DNA of 64,000 nt, taken from Cytophagales bacterium (GTDB lineage: Bacteria; Bacteroidota; Bacteroidia; Cytophagales; Spirosomataceae). Positions 16,996-26,900 of the stretch are shown here, in pieces (the stretch's first letter is position 1; each line of letters starts with the position of its first letter). The notes below the pieces were generated by a model, which was given only the letters and a program-made list of their open reading frames with translations, was not told where the DNA came from and did no database searches. The DNA lies in assembly GCA_013298125.1 (NCBI GenBank), contig JAAFJP010000032.1, forward strand, positions 1 to 64,000, read 5' to 3'. The position numbers and the translations under genes are program-made.

Positions 16996-18234
16996 TCAAC
17001 CCTTTTTCCTTCTTGCTTTCTTCGCTTCTGCTAATAATTTTTTAGCTTCGTCTCGTTGGGCGGCTTTGCGGTCTGTGTCGTCAATAACTTGTTTGAAATA
17101 TTCAATGGCTTTGTCATAATCCTGTTCTTGCGAGGCTATTTTACCCAAAGCCAACATCGAAGACCAATAATATCCAGAGTTGGTTGTGCCTGTATTTTTG
17201 GCAAAATCTATCGTTTTTTGATAGTAACCTTTGGCTACTTTCATATCTTTGTCGTAGTTATAAGCGTAGTATGCCAATATGTAGGCGGCATAACGTCCAC
17301 TTACACCCTCATATCCAGCATAATGTTCATCTATTTTTTTTAAAATGCTATTTGCCAATGACTTAGCCTCACTTACGTGTCCCTGTACAAAGGCACTACG
17401 AGCGTGAAAACGCTCAAAAAATGGATTATCTGGGTAACTTTCGTGGGTATATTTTGCCAAATTCAACGCCTTTTCGTTCATGTTTTCAATACCATAAATC
17501 TGGAGAAGAAAATAACGGGCTTCTGTGCGGGTATAGAAAGCATTATAACTCACTTTCTCTAACTGACTGATTCCTTTGGGTTTATCGCCTTTTGGAAACA
17601 ACCAAAGCACTGGACGAAGCAATGGATAGTTTTCTTTTACGTAATAAAAATAATAATTATACAAACCGTCCCCAAACATTAATTCTGGACTAAAATCTGA
17701 GAAAGAACGTGATTTGTCTAAATATTTTAAAGCACTTTTTGCTGCAAATGTAGCCTTCGACCAATGTTTGCGTTCGGAGTGCAAACGACCTTTGAAAGCA
17801 TAAGCGGCAGCCATAAAAAAGGCGGCTTCGGGATTTTCGGTATCGTCCCAAATCTTCATGGCTTTGTCGATACTTTTATCCATATAACCCAAACATTTTT
17901 CGTCATAAAGGGCGTTCTCGGTGTTTGGAACAATCTTCCACCACTCCATCAAACCCAATAGAAATTCGGGCAGAGGGTGGTCTGGGTACTTAACTTTCAG
18001 ATACGTAAACTCTTTTTCGGCTTCGTAAAACTTAAAATTATACATATGATTGATAGCCTGTGAAGCCTCAATTTGTACCTCATTTGTGAGCAATAACATT
18101 CCCTTCGAGCGTTCTTTCTCAGCCTTTTCGGTGTCTTTCCACCATTGAGCCGTTGTGGTTTGTGTGTTGCAAACAAACAGCAAAATGATAAAAATCACTT
18201 TAACGATAATTCTAAAATTAACTTTGTTTTTCAT
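16996..18234 (-). CDS. Secreted tetratricopeptide-repeat protein
   Basis: ATG 18234 is chosen because it gives a signal peptide (MKNKVNFRIIVKVIFIILLF... ending TTAQ); the upstream extension to 18303 does not. The 412-residue mature-type protein has helical TPR-like repeats over most of its length, clearest near the C-terminus (YYWSSMLALGKIASQEQDYDKAIEYFKQVID). It ends in a Lys/Arg/Ala-rich tail. A periplasmic or outer-membrane scaffold role is plausible; no specific function is recognised. It is upstream of uvrA on the same strand but separated by a terminator. Confidence 0.8.
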   Translation of the reverse strand: MKNKVNFRIIVKVIFIILLFVCNTQTTTAQWWKDTEKAEKERSKGMLLLTNEVQIEASQAINHMYNFKFYEAEKEFTYLKVKYPDHPLPEFLLGLMEWWKIVPNTENALYDEKCLGYMDKSIDKAMKIWDDTENPEAAFFMAAAYAFKGRLHSERKHWSKATFAAKSALKYLDKSRSFSDFSPELMFGDGLYNYYFYYVKENYPLLRPVLWLFPKGDKPKGISQLEKVSYNAFYTRTEARYFLLQIYGIENMNEKALNLAKYTHESYPDNPFFERFHARSAFVQGHVSEAKSLANSILKKIDEHYAGYEGVSGRYAAYILAYYAYNYDKDMKVAKGYYQKTIDFAKNTGTTNSGYYWSSMLALGKIASQEQDYDKAIEYFKQVIDDTDRKAAQRDEAKKLLAEAKKARRKKG

Positions 18235-18434
18235 TTTGTAGTATCTAAATTTTGTCACAAAATTAACGAAAAGCAACCGCAAAAAGTATTTTAAAATTAC
18301 CATACGATGGATTGTTTCAGAATAATTTTCTAAAACAAAAAATAAATTTTAATTGATGTATTTCCAGATAATCTAAATATGAAATTGTATTTTTAACTTT
18401 ATGTACGAATTACTTAGGTTTTAATCAAAAATAT

Positions 18435-18662
18435 ATGACAACTATCGAATTAAAATCAGACCTTCATTTACTGATTGACCGTATTTCAGACAGTAGTGTT
18501 TTGGAAGCCTATCACACACTCTTAAAACGTGAGGTTAAAGAAGTAGGCGATTTTTGGGATGAATTAACAAATGCTCAAAAAGAGGATATTCAAGCGGGCA
18601 TTGAGGATTTAAAGGCAGGTCGGAAAAAGCCATTATCGGAGATAATGAGTAAATATTTATGA
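18435..18662 (+). CDS. Type II antitoxin (partner of ParE/RelE-like toxin)
   Basis: The 75-residue protein has the pattern of small antitoxins that neutralise RelE/ParE toxins: MTTIELKSDLHLLIDRISD..., then the FWDELTNAQKEDIQAGIEDLKAGRKKPLSEIM tail. Its stop overlaps the toxin start by four bases. It lacks an obvious ribbon-helix-helix, so autoregulation is uncertain. Confidence 0.85.
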   Translation: MTTIELKSDLHLLIDRISDSSVLEAYHTLLKREVKEVGDFWDELTNAQKEDIQAGIEDLKAGRKKPLSEIMSKYL

Positions 18663-18955
18663 AAGTATATCCCATTTTTGTCTCTGAACGAGCTGAACAA
18701 AACTTAGAAAAAATCCTTTTATATCTTGAAGAAAAATGGTCTGAAAGTGTGAAAAAGGCATTTTTGGAAGAATTAAATTTTAATTTTGAAAGAATCAGTT
18801 TGATGCCTTTTGTATTTCCAAAATCAGAAAAATTTGAGAATTTACGTAAAGGGCTTATTACTAAACACGCTAATATTTTCTATCAGGTTTTTGATGATTA
18901 CATTGATATCGTAACTATTCACGACACTCGCCAAAATCCTGATTTTTTAAGATGA
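18659..18955 (+). CDS. ParE/RelE-family toxin
   Basis: The 98-residue protein has the RelE/ParE fold signature: SERAEQNLEKILLYLEEKW at the N-terminus and VTIHDTRQNPDFL at the C-terminus. ParE relatives poison gyrase and RelE relatives cleave mRNA; which applies is not visible. Its stop is immediately followed by the recN start (18957), so toxin, antitoxin and recN look like one transcript. Confidence 0.88.
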   Translation: MKVYPIFVSERAEQNLEKILLYLEEKWSESVKKAFLEELNFNFERISLMPFVFPKSEKFENLRKGLITKHANIFYQVFDDYIDIVTIHDTRQNPDFLR

Positions 18956-18956
18956 A

Positions 18957-20645
18957 ATGCTAACAAACTTACAAATAAAAAACTACGCTCTCATTGAGCA
19001 TTTGGACTTTGCTCCTGACCGTGCCTTGAATATCATCACGGGCGAAACGGGTGCAGGGAAATCCATTATGTTGGGGGCTATTGGCTTGTTATTGGGCAAT
19101 CGTGCCGATACTCGCACGCTATATAATCCGTCTGAAAAATGTGTCATTGAGGGTGAATTTAATATTTCGGGTTACATTATTCGGAGTATTTTTGAGGAAG
19201 AGGAATTGGATTATGAAGAGCATTGCATCATCCGCCGAGAGATTTCTCCGCAAGGCAAAACTCGTGCCTTCGTGAACGATACGCCCGTGAATTTGGAAAC
19301 CCTCCGCAAGGTAACGTCGCAATTGATGGACGTGCATTCTCAGCATGATAATTTATTGTTGGGAGCAAATGATTATCAACTCCAAATTGTTGATACTTTT
19401 GCTCAAAATCATGAGTTTTTAGATAAGTATAAAGCTGATTATCAGGCATATAACAAGGCTCATCGTGCGTATGAGCAATTATTGAGCGAAGCCAAAGAAT
19501 CTAAAAAAGAGTTTGATTATAATGCTTTTTTGTTGGATGAATTACAAAAAGTGAAGTTGAAAGGCAATGAATTGGAAGGCTTGGAACAAGAACTAAACAA
19601 GCTCGAAAATGCAGAGGAGGTCAAGTCGAAATTGTTATTGGCTACGGAATATCTCAACGCTCCTGACCAATCAATTATCTCATTTTTGACCAGTGCCGTT
19701 GCCAATTTTAACGGAATCAGTAGCTACGGAGAACAATATGAGCAATTACGAAGCCGCTTACAAAGTTGTTTGATTGAGCTAAAAGACATTGCCGTAGAGG
19801 TAGAATCGGAGGCAGAAGAGGTAGAGTTGGATAATGAAAAAATCTCCGTCATTCAACAGCGACTTGATTCGTTGTACAGTCTTTTACAAAAACACCAAGT
19901 CAAAACGGACCGTGAATTAATTGAAGTTCAGAACGATTTGGAGAAGAAAGTTAGCAAGGTTTTAAACATGGACGAAGCCCTCGAAAAAGCCAAAGCCAAT
20001 GTTGAAAAAACCGAAAGATTGATGATTAAATCGGGGGAAGCATTATCAAAATCTCGGATTGCGGTTTTGCCCGTTATCGAAAAACAAATTTCAGATTTGT
20101 TGAAAGATTTAGGAATGCCCAACGCCAGTTTGAATATTAACAACGAAATCATCAAACCAACGCCTAATGGTCTGAATATCATCAACTTACTGTTTTCAGC
20201 CAATAAAGGAATCAAGCCTCAGCCCATCAAAAATGTGGCTTCTGGAGGTGAATTTAGTCGTTTGATGTTAGCGATAAAGTATATTTTAGCCAATAAAAGA
20301 GCCTTGCCAACCATCATTTTTGACGAAATTGATACAGGGATTTCGGGCGAGGTGTCGATAAAAGTGGGTAATATGATGCGTGAGATGAGTCGCAGTCACC
20401 AGTTGATTGCCATTACGCACTTGCACCAAATTGCGGCACAAGGTTCGGTTCATTATTTTGTGTATAAAGATAACTCGTCTGCCAAAACTGTTTCCCGTAT
20501 CAGGAAGTTAAACAATGAGGAACGTGTCATGGAAATCGCCCAAATGATTGGCGGACAAAACCCTTCAAAAGCCGTTGTGGACAACGCAAGGGAGATTTTG
20601 AGTAAACATTTAGTGGATAAGACGAATTATAAATTGGATTTGTAA
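18957..20645 (+). CDS. recN: DNA repair protein RecN
   Basis: RecN is an SMC-like ATPase that acts at double-strand breaks. The 562-residue protein has Walker A GETGAGKSIM near residue 35, a long coiled-coil middle (about 150-370), the ABC-type SGGEFSRLMLAIK signature near 425 and Walker B TIIFDEIDTGISGE with the following ITHLHQIAAQ. Length and motif order match RecN. It starts one base after the ParE-like toxin stop, an unusual partner. A degenerate heptamer tract follows the gene at 20651-20681. Confidence 0.97.
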   Translation: MLTNLQIKNYALIEHLDFAPDRALNIITGETGAGKSIMLGAIGLLLGNRADTRTLYNPSEKCVIEGEFNISGYIIRSIFEEEELDYEEHCIIRREISPQGKTRAFVNDTPVNLETLRKVTSQLMDVHSQHDNLLLGANDYQLQIVDTFAQNHEFLDKYKADYQAYNKAHRAYEQLLSEAKESKKEFDYNAFLLDELQKVKLKGNELEGLEQELNKLENAEEVKSKLLLATEYLNAPDQSIISFLTSAVANFNGISSYGEQYEQLRSRLQSCLIELKDIAVEVESEAEEVELDNEKISVIQQRLDSLYSLLQKHQVKTDRELIEVQNDLEKKVSKVLNMDEALEKAKANVEKTERLMIKSGEALSKSRIAVLPVIEKQISDLLKDLGMPNASLNINNEIIKPTPNGLNIINLLFSANKGIKPQPIKNVASGGEFSRLMLAIKYILANKRALPTIIFDEIDTGISGEVSIKVGNMMREMSRSHQLIAITHLHQIAAQGSVHYFVYKDNSSAKTVSRIRKLNNEERVMEIAQMIGGQNPSKAVVDNAREILSKHLVDKTNYKLDL

Positions 20646-20650
20646 GTAAA

Positions 20651-20681
20651 TAGGTGTTAGGGTTTAGGTGATAGGTATTAG
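20651..20681. repeat. Tandem heptamer tract after recN
   Basis: Units taggtgt, tagggtt, taggtga, taggtat and a partial unit run head to tail. There is no opposite arm, so this is a single-arm form of the heptamer repeats seen elsewhere in the window. Confidence 0.7.
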
Positions 20682-20717
20682 TGAAATAAATAGATAACGA
20701 ATTAGATTTTAGAAAAC

Positions 20718-21113
20718 ATGAAAAAAACAATAATCCCAATACTCCTTTTTGCCTCATTGGCGGCTTGCAAAAAGAATGCAGAAGAAAAACAGAAAGTAAT
20801 GATTGATGAGGTCATGGCGATACACGATGAGGTGATGCCCAAGATGGACGAAATCATGTCTTTGAAGAGTAGCTTGGATTCTGCCATCAAAATTTCACCT
20901 GATTCTGCGAAAGCTAAAACGCTTTATTCAAAATTACAATTAGCAGACGACGGCATGATGGATTGGATGGAAAACTACGATTCTGAATCGGTAAAAGATA
21001 AATCAGAAGTAGAAATTGAGAAGTATTTGAACGACCAAAAAATTAAAATTACAGAAGTTAAAGTGCTGACTGACAAGAGCATAGAAGAGGCTAAGGGTTT
21101 TTTGGGGAAGTAG
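20718..21113 (+). CDS. Small coiled-coil lipoprotein
   Basis: The 131-residue protein begins with a lipoprotein signal (MKKTIIPILLFASLAAC, Cys17) and continues with an amphipathic, Met/Glu/Lys-rich helix (VMIDEVMAIHDEVMPKMDEIM) that suggests a helical bundle or coiled coil. Similar Bacteroidota proteins are sometimes annotated as viral A-type-inclusion-like, a name without functional meaning. The next gene starts two bases after its stop. Function unknown. Confidence 0.75.
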   Translation: MKKTIIPILLFASLAACKKNAEEKQKVMIDEVMAIHDEVMPKMDEIMSLKSSLDSAIKISPDSAKAKTLYSKLQLADDGMMDWMENYDSESVKDKSEVEIEKYLNDQKIKITEVKVLTDKSIEEAKGFLGK

Positions 21114-21114
21114 A

Positions 21115-21618
21115 ATGAATCAAATTTATAGCATGGACATGTCTACTATCTTACAGCATTTTCATACTGAAAATACTATTTCAGATGAGGTTGTTTCTCT
21201 CATAATAGAAGATGATAACAATTTACGTTCAAAGTTGATTTATCATTTTTACGTAAACAAAGATAGAGATTTTGCAATATCTCTTTTAGATAAATTTATT
21301 TCAATTCGTAAAAATCCTGCTGGAGAAATGCCAGCGGAAAACTTAATGTTGGCTTGCTATATTTTAGGTCAACATCAGCAAATTGAAGATTGTCTGAAAA
21401 TTTGGGAAGCAAAAAATATTGATTTTGATACTTATTGCGGTTTAGACATTCAGTTAGTTCCTTTTACTGGTGTTTTAGAAACCATAACATATCTGGAAGA
21501 ACAAAATTCTCCTGAATCAATTAAAGCATTAAAATATGTTAAGGGTTGTTATGAATGTGGTGATTTTGATAATCTTGATGAATATTTTTCAAAGAACAAG
21601 TTACCTTGGTTTATTTGA
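21115..21618 (+). CDS. Hypothetical 167-residue helical protein
   Basis: Not recognised. It is soluble, acidic and mostly helical, with paired-helix segments (RSKLIYHFYVNKDRDFAISLLDKFI; ENLMLACYILGQHQQIEDCLKIWEAK) that suggest divergent TPR or HEAT-like repeats. An internal ATG at 21133 is an alternative start. It closely follows the lipoprotein gene. Confidence 0.6.
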   Translation: MNQIYSMDMSTILQHFHTENTISDEVVSLIIEDDNNLRSKLIYHFYVNKDRDFAISLLDKFISIRKNPAGEMPAENLMLACYILGQHQQIEDCLKIWEAKNIDFDTYCGLDIQLVPFTGVLETITYLEEQNSPESIKALKYVKGCYECGDFDNLDEYFSKNKLPWFI

Positions 21619-21678
21619 TTTTATGGTAAAGTTTAGTCAACTGCCTCACCCACAATAGAATTGAAAACACAAATTAAA

Positions 21679-22317
21679 ATGCAATTATCAATAAAGACAT
21701 CCCTTTTTTACATTGCCCTCACTTCCATACTCTCATGCAACCCAAAACCCGAAAAACTCCCAATTCTCGGCAATAAAGAAACAGTCGTAAAAACAGTTAA
21801 TGGAAAGCAAATTACGGACACCCTTTATCACCAAATCCCTGATTTTGAGTTTATTAACCAAGATTCTGTAAAAATTACGCAGAAGGATTATGAAGGTAAA
21901 ATCTATGTGGCTGACTTCTTTTTCACGACTTGTCCAACGATTTGCCCGAAGATGAAAACCCAAATGTTGCGGATTTATGAGAAGTTTAAGGATAACCCAA
22001 AAATTGGCATTCTCTCGCACACAATAGACCCACGCCATGATACGCCCGCCGTGCTGCGAGAGTTTATGAACAACTTAGGCATCCAGTCGAAAACATGGCA
22101 AATGGTAACGGGAGATAAAGCAAAAATTTACGAAATCGGACAAAAAAGCTATATGGTTTCCGCCACTGACGACCCAACCCAACCAGGCGGAATCGTCCAC
22201 AGCGGAGCATTTATTTTAGTCGATAAAAACCGACACATCAGAGGAATTTATGACGGAACAGTGCCTGAGAAAGTGGATAAATTGATGGAGGATATGGAGG
22301 TTTTGTTGAGTGAATAA
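21679..22317 (+). CDS. SCO1/SenC-family lipoprotein (copper chaperone for cytochrome oxidase)
   Basis: ATG 21679 is preferred to TTG 21661 as it gives a lipoprotein signal with Cys20 (SILSC). The 212-residue thioredoxin-fold protein has the copper-binding FFTTCPTICP motif (Cys85, Cys89) and the conserved distal His174 (GIVHSGAF), the three ligands of SCO proteins. SCO1 delivers copper to the CuA centre of cytochrome c oxidase at the outer face of the inner membrane. It is not next to oxidase genes here, which is common. Confidence 0.92.
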   Translation: MQLSIKTSLFYIALTSILSCNPKPEKLPILGNKETVVKTVNGKQITDTLYHQIPDFEFINQDSVKITQKDYEGKIYVADFFFTTCPTICPKMKTQMLRIYEKFKDNPKIGILSHTIDPRHDTPAVLREFMNNLGIQSKTWQMVTGDKAKIYEIGQKSYMVSATDDPTQPGGIVHSGAFILVDKNRHIRGIYDGTVPEKVDKLMEDMEVLLSE

Positions 22318-22386
22318 ATCGTTCAGTAAATGAGACAATAACTGATTCAAAATGATGGTTCTCTAACAATTTTTGTGGATAATATG

Positions 22387-22443
22387 GTAGGGGCGTATCG
22401 TATACGCCCTCGGACGAAATGGGCGTATGCGATACGCCCCTAC
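22387..22443. repeat. GTAGGGGCGTAT palindrome, uninterrupted copy
   Basis: A 57-nt near-perfect dyad with central loop TCGGACGAAAT-like sequence, flanked by TTTTTGTGGATA on the left and CCACAAAA on the right. It is an empty version of the nested repeats at 2921 and 7106 and matches 62357-62413. Confidence 0.9.
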
Positions 22444-22525
22444 CACAAAATTGGCAAATTAAAATTACTCAGTGTTAAAAAAAAATGTACTACCTTTCCT
22501 TTTAAATCAAAAGTCTTTGGGTAAC

Positions 22526-22560
22526 AAAAAGCCTTCACATATCACGCATGAAGGCTTTTT
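22526..22560. terminator. Intrinsic terminator between sco1-like and ruvB genes
   Basis: A 12-bp perfect stem (AAAAAGCCTTCA with TGAAGGCTTTTT) and 11-nt loop lie just beyond the ruvB stop; works in both directions. Confidence 0.85.
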
Positions 22561-22576
22561 ATTAACTTTTTAGAAA

Positions 22577-23602
22577 TCAAAATAACTGCCCTTCCCGATA
22601 CTTAGGTACAATGCCTAAGTGTACGTACGCCCGTTCAGTCGCCTCACGCCCACGAGAAGTCCGTTTCAGGAATCCTTCTTGAATCAAAAAAGGTTCGTAA
22701 ACTTCTTCGATGGTTTCTGCCTCTTCGCCACAAGCCGTTGCGATGGTCGAAAGCCCAACGGGTCCACCTTTGAATTTCTCCACAATGGTCGTCAGGATGC
22801 GGATATCCATTTCGTCCAAACCGTTTTTATCCACGTCCAGAGCCAACAAAGCCATTTCTGCAATGGCTACGGTGATGCGTCCGTCTCCTTTTACCTGAGC
22901 AAAATCACGGGTTCTTCTTAACAAATTATTGGCAATACGTGGCGTTCCACGGCTTCTACGAGCTATTTCAAAAGCGGCATCGTCGTCAATCGGTACATTC
23001 AAAATTGCACAAGAACGCTTGACGATGGAGGTCAATAATTTGGCATCATAATATTCTAAACGACAATTTATCCCAAATCTCGCCCGTAACGGAGAAGTCA
23101 GCATACCCGCCCGTGTGGTTGCTCCAATGAGCGTAAAAGGATTCAAAGAAATCTGAACACTACGGGCATTAGGACCCGAATCCAAGAGAATATCAATTTT
23201 ATAATCCTCCATTGCCGAGTACAAATATTCCTCAACGATAGGGTTCAGTCGATGGATTTCGTCAATAAAAAGCACATCATAAGGTTGCAGATTGGTCAAA
23301 AGTCCCGCCAAATCAGAGGGTTTATCCAAAACTGGTCCCGAGGTGATTTTGATATTTGCCTTCAATTCATTGGCTACAATGTTGGAGAGCGTAGTTTTGC
23401 CCAAGCCAGGAGGTCCATGTAGTAGCACATGGTCGAGGGCTTCTTCTCGCTGACGAGCCGCTACTACAAATACTTTTAGGTTCTCCAACACTTTATCTTG
23501 CCCCGAGAAATCATCAAAAGACAAGGGACGTAAAGCACGCTCAATTTCTTTTTCGACGGGTGATAGTGTTTCTTGGTCGCCTTTTAAATAATCTTCTCTC
23601 AT
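22577..23602 (-). CDS. ruvB: Holliday junction DNA helicase RuvB
   Basis: RuvB is the AAA+ motor that drives branch migration of Holliday junctions with RuvA. ATG 23602 gives the usual N-terminus [26 protein letters not shown]; the frame extends to 23635 but that adds a non-family stretch over the promoter. The 341-residue protein has Walker [11 protein letters not shown], Walker [10 protein letters not shown], sensor GATTRAGML and the C-terminal winged-helix region ending RAYVHLGI. ruvA and ruvC are not nearby. Confidence 0.97.
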   Translation of the reverse strand: MREDYLKGDQETLSPVEKEIERALRPLSFDDFSGQDKVLENLKVFVVAARQREEALDHVLLHGPPGLGKTTLSNIVANELKANIKITSGPVLDKPSDLAGLLTNLQPYDVLFIDEIHRLNPIVEEYLYSAMEDYKIDILLDSGPNARSVQISLNPFTLIGATTRAGMLTSPLRARFGINCRLEYYDAKLLTSIVKRSCAILNVPIDDDAAFEIARRSRGTPRIANNLLRRTRDFAQVKGDGRITVAIAEMALLALDVDKNGLDEMDIRILTTIVEKFKGGPVGLSTIATACGEEAETIEEVYEPFLIQEGFLKRTSRGREATERAYVHLGIVPKYREGQLF

Positions 23603-23632
23603 AATCTTAATATCGAATTTCTTTTTTCCTTT

Positions 23633-23664
23633 CAAAAATACGGCTAATTCTGCTCTATACCAAA
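23633..23664 (-). promoter_or_regulatory. Bacteroidota-type promoter of ruvB
   Basis: On the minus strand TTTG (23661-23664), a 20-nt spacer and TATTTTTG (23633-23640) match the -33/-7 consensus TTTG / TAnnTTTG closely. The rest of the 329-base gap up to the subtilase start at 23932 holds no credible gene. Confidence 0.65.
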
Positions 23665-23931
23665 GTAGAGATGATTTTAGAGATAAACTATTACACCCGT
23701 AAGTACCCGATAATAATTAGTTTATGTTAGACCTATTAAACTCAAAACCTGTCAGGTTTGATTATCAACAAACATATCTTTCTTTTACGAAAGTGGGTAT
23801 AAGCAACACTTCACGCCCTTTTTACGTACTTCTACTACAAAAATCCCACTCAAACAAACTTTCAATAAAACTTCACGTAAGTTTTTTCGTTACCTTTATG
23901 TCCCTAATTTTCAGCAAACTAACATAATTAT

Positions 23932-26900
23932 ATGAAATCATTATTTTCGATTATACTCTTTCTATCTACGGTTACGCTTTCAGTTGCCCAAAAGAAACTT
24001 TACAGCGATACTCAGAATAAGAAATTAGACCAACTATCAGAACAATTAAGTACACAACAAAACCAAAACTACCAAAAGGCTTTGAAAATGGCTCGTCAAA
24101 AAAGCTGGCAAACCGAAGTCGATTTGGGTGACGGCAGAACGTTTCGTTTGAATGGAATAGACGAAACAGGTCAGCCTTTATATTTAGTAACTGAAAGTAA
24201 TGCTAATGCCTCTGGAACAACCCGCACAAACCAATTATATACGGGCGGTTCGTTGGGCTTGTCTTTGAACGGTAGTGGCGATGCTGTCAAAAATAGGTTA
24301 GGTATTTGGGACGGAGGCGGTGTGCTAACAACTCACCAAGAGTTTGGAACACGAGTTATACAACAAGATAATATCACTACTACAGACAATCATGCAACGC
24401 ACGTATCGGGTACACTGATTGCTACGGGAATCTCCGCACAGGCAAGAGGAATGGCTTTTGGGGCTAATCTCAAAGCATGGGATTTTTCGAGTGATGTATC
24501 TGAAATGACCGTCGCTGCCAAAGATTTAGCCATTTCAAACCACTCTTACGGATTTCAGGCGGGTTGGATTTTTAATAGCACCACCAACCGTTGGGCATGG
24601 TACGGGAGTACCAGTGTGAGTAATGTTGAGGATTATAAATTCGGATTTTATGATGGCTCGGCTCAGGCTTGGGATAAAATTGCCATTGCTGCCCCTTTTT
24701 ACTTAATTGTAAAATCAGTAGGCAATAATCGTAGTCAAAACGGACCCGCAGAAGGTACATACTATTTTTTAGGAGGTTCAACCAGAGATTCAAGTAATGT
24801 TGCCCGTAGCAAAAACGACAGTTACGATTGCGTTTCCACGACGGGCAATGCCAAAAATATTCTTTCGATTGGAGCAATTTCTGGAACAAATGGAAATCCT
24901 CCTGCTCAAAGTTCAGATATTAAAATTTCAAGTTTCAGTAGTTGGGGACCCACCGACGATGGTCGTATTAAACCCGACCTTGTGGCAGTAGGCGTTAATT
25001 TATTCTCTACTTCCAATTCTTCAACAACTGGTTATGCTGTTTTGAGTGGAACGTCGATGTCCACTCCACAGACTTCTGGAAGCCTTTTATTGCTTCAAGA
25101 AGCCTACGCAAATCTAAATGCTGGACAATTGATGCGTTCATCGACCTTGAAAGGCTTGGCATTGCATACTGCGGAAGATGCTGGTAATGTAGGACCTGAT
25201 TATGTTTACGGATGGGGACTTTTGAATACTGAAAAAGCCACTAAGGTGATTCTGAATACAGATAAATCAAATTCTTTGACGGAAAGAACCCTCACAAATG
25301 GAGGTAATTTTACCCAAAAAATAACTGCATCAGGAAAAGGAGCTTTGACTGCCACCATTTGTTGGACTGACCCCGAAGCTGCCGTTTATACAGTTTCCGC
25401 TGAGAACTTGAATAACCGTACACCAAAATTGGTCAATGATTTAGACATAAGAATCACAGACGGTACAAACAACTATTTACCGTTCATCTTAAATCCTGAC
25501 AAACCCGCTGATTTAGCTACTCGTGGAGATAATATCAGAGATAATGTTGAACAAATCCTCATCCCAGATGCTGTCCCTGGGCGTACTTATACGCTTACCG
25601 TGAGTCATAAAGGAACGTTGAGAAGTTCACAAGATTACGCCCTGATTATCAGCGGAATAGGTGGAAAAGATTACTGTACTTCGACTCCCACGACGGTTCA
25701 AGATAATATCGAAAGCGTAAAATTTGCGGGATTAACCAATAACGTTAAGGTTTCATCAGGGCAACAAGTAGCTCTGGAAATTGCGTTAAAAGGAACAAAT
25801 CCTAAAACTACCAATGTCTTTGTCGATTGGAATATTGATGGTGTTTTTGACGAAGCCACCGAGCGAGTAGCAAGCTCAGAAGCATTTGCAGGGAATAGTT
25901 TTACAACATCTTTTAAAGCACCCACGGGACTGTTGGCGGGTAACGGAACGTTGATGAGAGTTGTTTCGGTAGAAAATGAAACCGCTAATAACGTAAAAGG
26001 TTGCGGTACATACAGTCGTGGTGTGACAAAGGATATTGCCATTCAATTTGTTCGTCCAGAAGTTGATTTGAGCGTTTCCAACTTACTTACGCCCGAGGTC
26101 AGCTCTTTCTGTTCGGGTTCGGGTGGTAGTGTTTCTATTTCTTTAAAAAATGTAGGAAACACCGCTCAACAAGACATTCCTGTTTCAGTTAAAGTTTCTG
26201 ACAAAAATACAGTAGTTGCCACATTATCAGGCACATACAAAGGTTTATTAGCTCCTTTTGCAGAAGATAAACTTTTATTGGATGGCACTTTCAACGCCGT
26301 AGTGGGGATTAATTATTCTTTTGAGATTGCTATCAATTTACCCTCTGACCAAGATAATTCTAATAACGTTAAAACAATCACCAGAGAAGTTATTGCTACA
26401 ACATCACCAGCAACTGCCATAGCGACAATATGTGAAGGAACTACTAATTTGAGCATAAAAGCAAGCGAAAAAAGCCCTGTTTTGTGGTATGATGCCCCAA
26501 CGGGAGGCAATTTACTTTTTACAGGAAATACAGGCTCATTTACTAAACCAGCCAATTCTACTAAAATTTTTGCAGGGGTAAATGATTTCTCAGGTACGAT
26601 TGGCTACAAAGACAAATATGCCTTGGGTGGTGGGACATATTTTGAAAATTTTGGACCAGAACCTGTTATTGTTACGCAAACACCCTTGGTTATTGAGAGT
26701 GCAAGGGTGTATGTAGGCACACCAGGAACGATTACTTTTACAATCACCAGAGTATCAGATTTAACACCCATTTCGACGGTAACATTCAAAGTGGATGCTA
26801 CCCGCTCGAACGCAAATCAAACTCGAAACTCAGGGAGTCAGTTAATCGAAGACCCCAACGACCAAGGTGTAGTATTACCCCTAAATTTAACCATCCCAGT

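Noticed and set aside
23724-23927. 67-residue plus-strand frame before the first subtilase
   Set aside because: No RBS, family or coding character; it overlaps the leader region.
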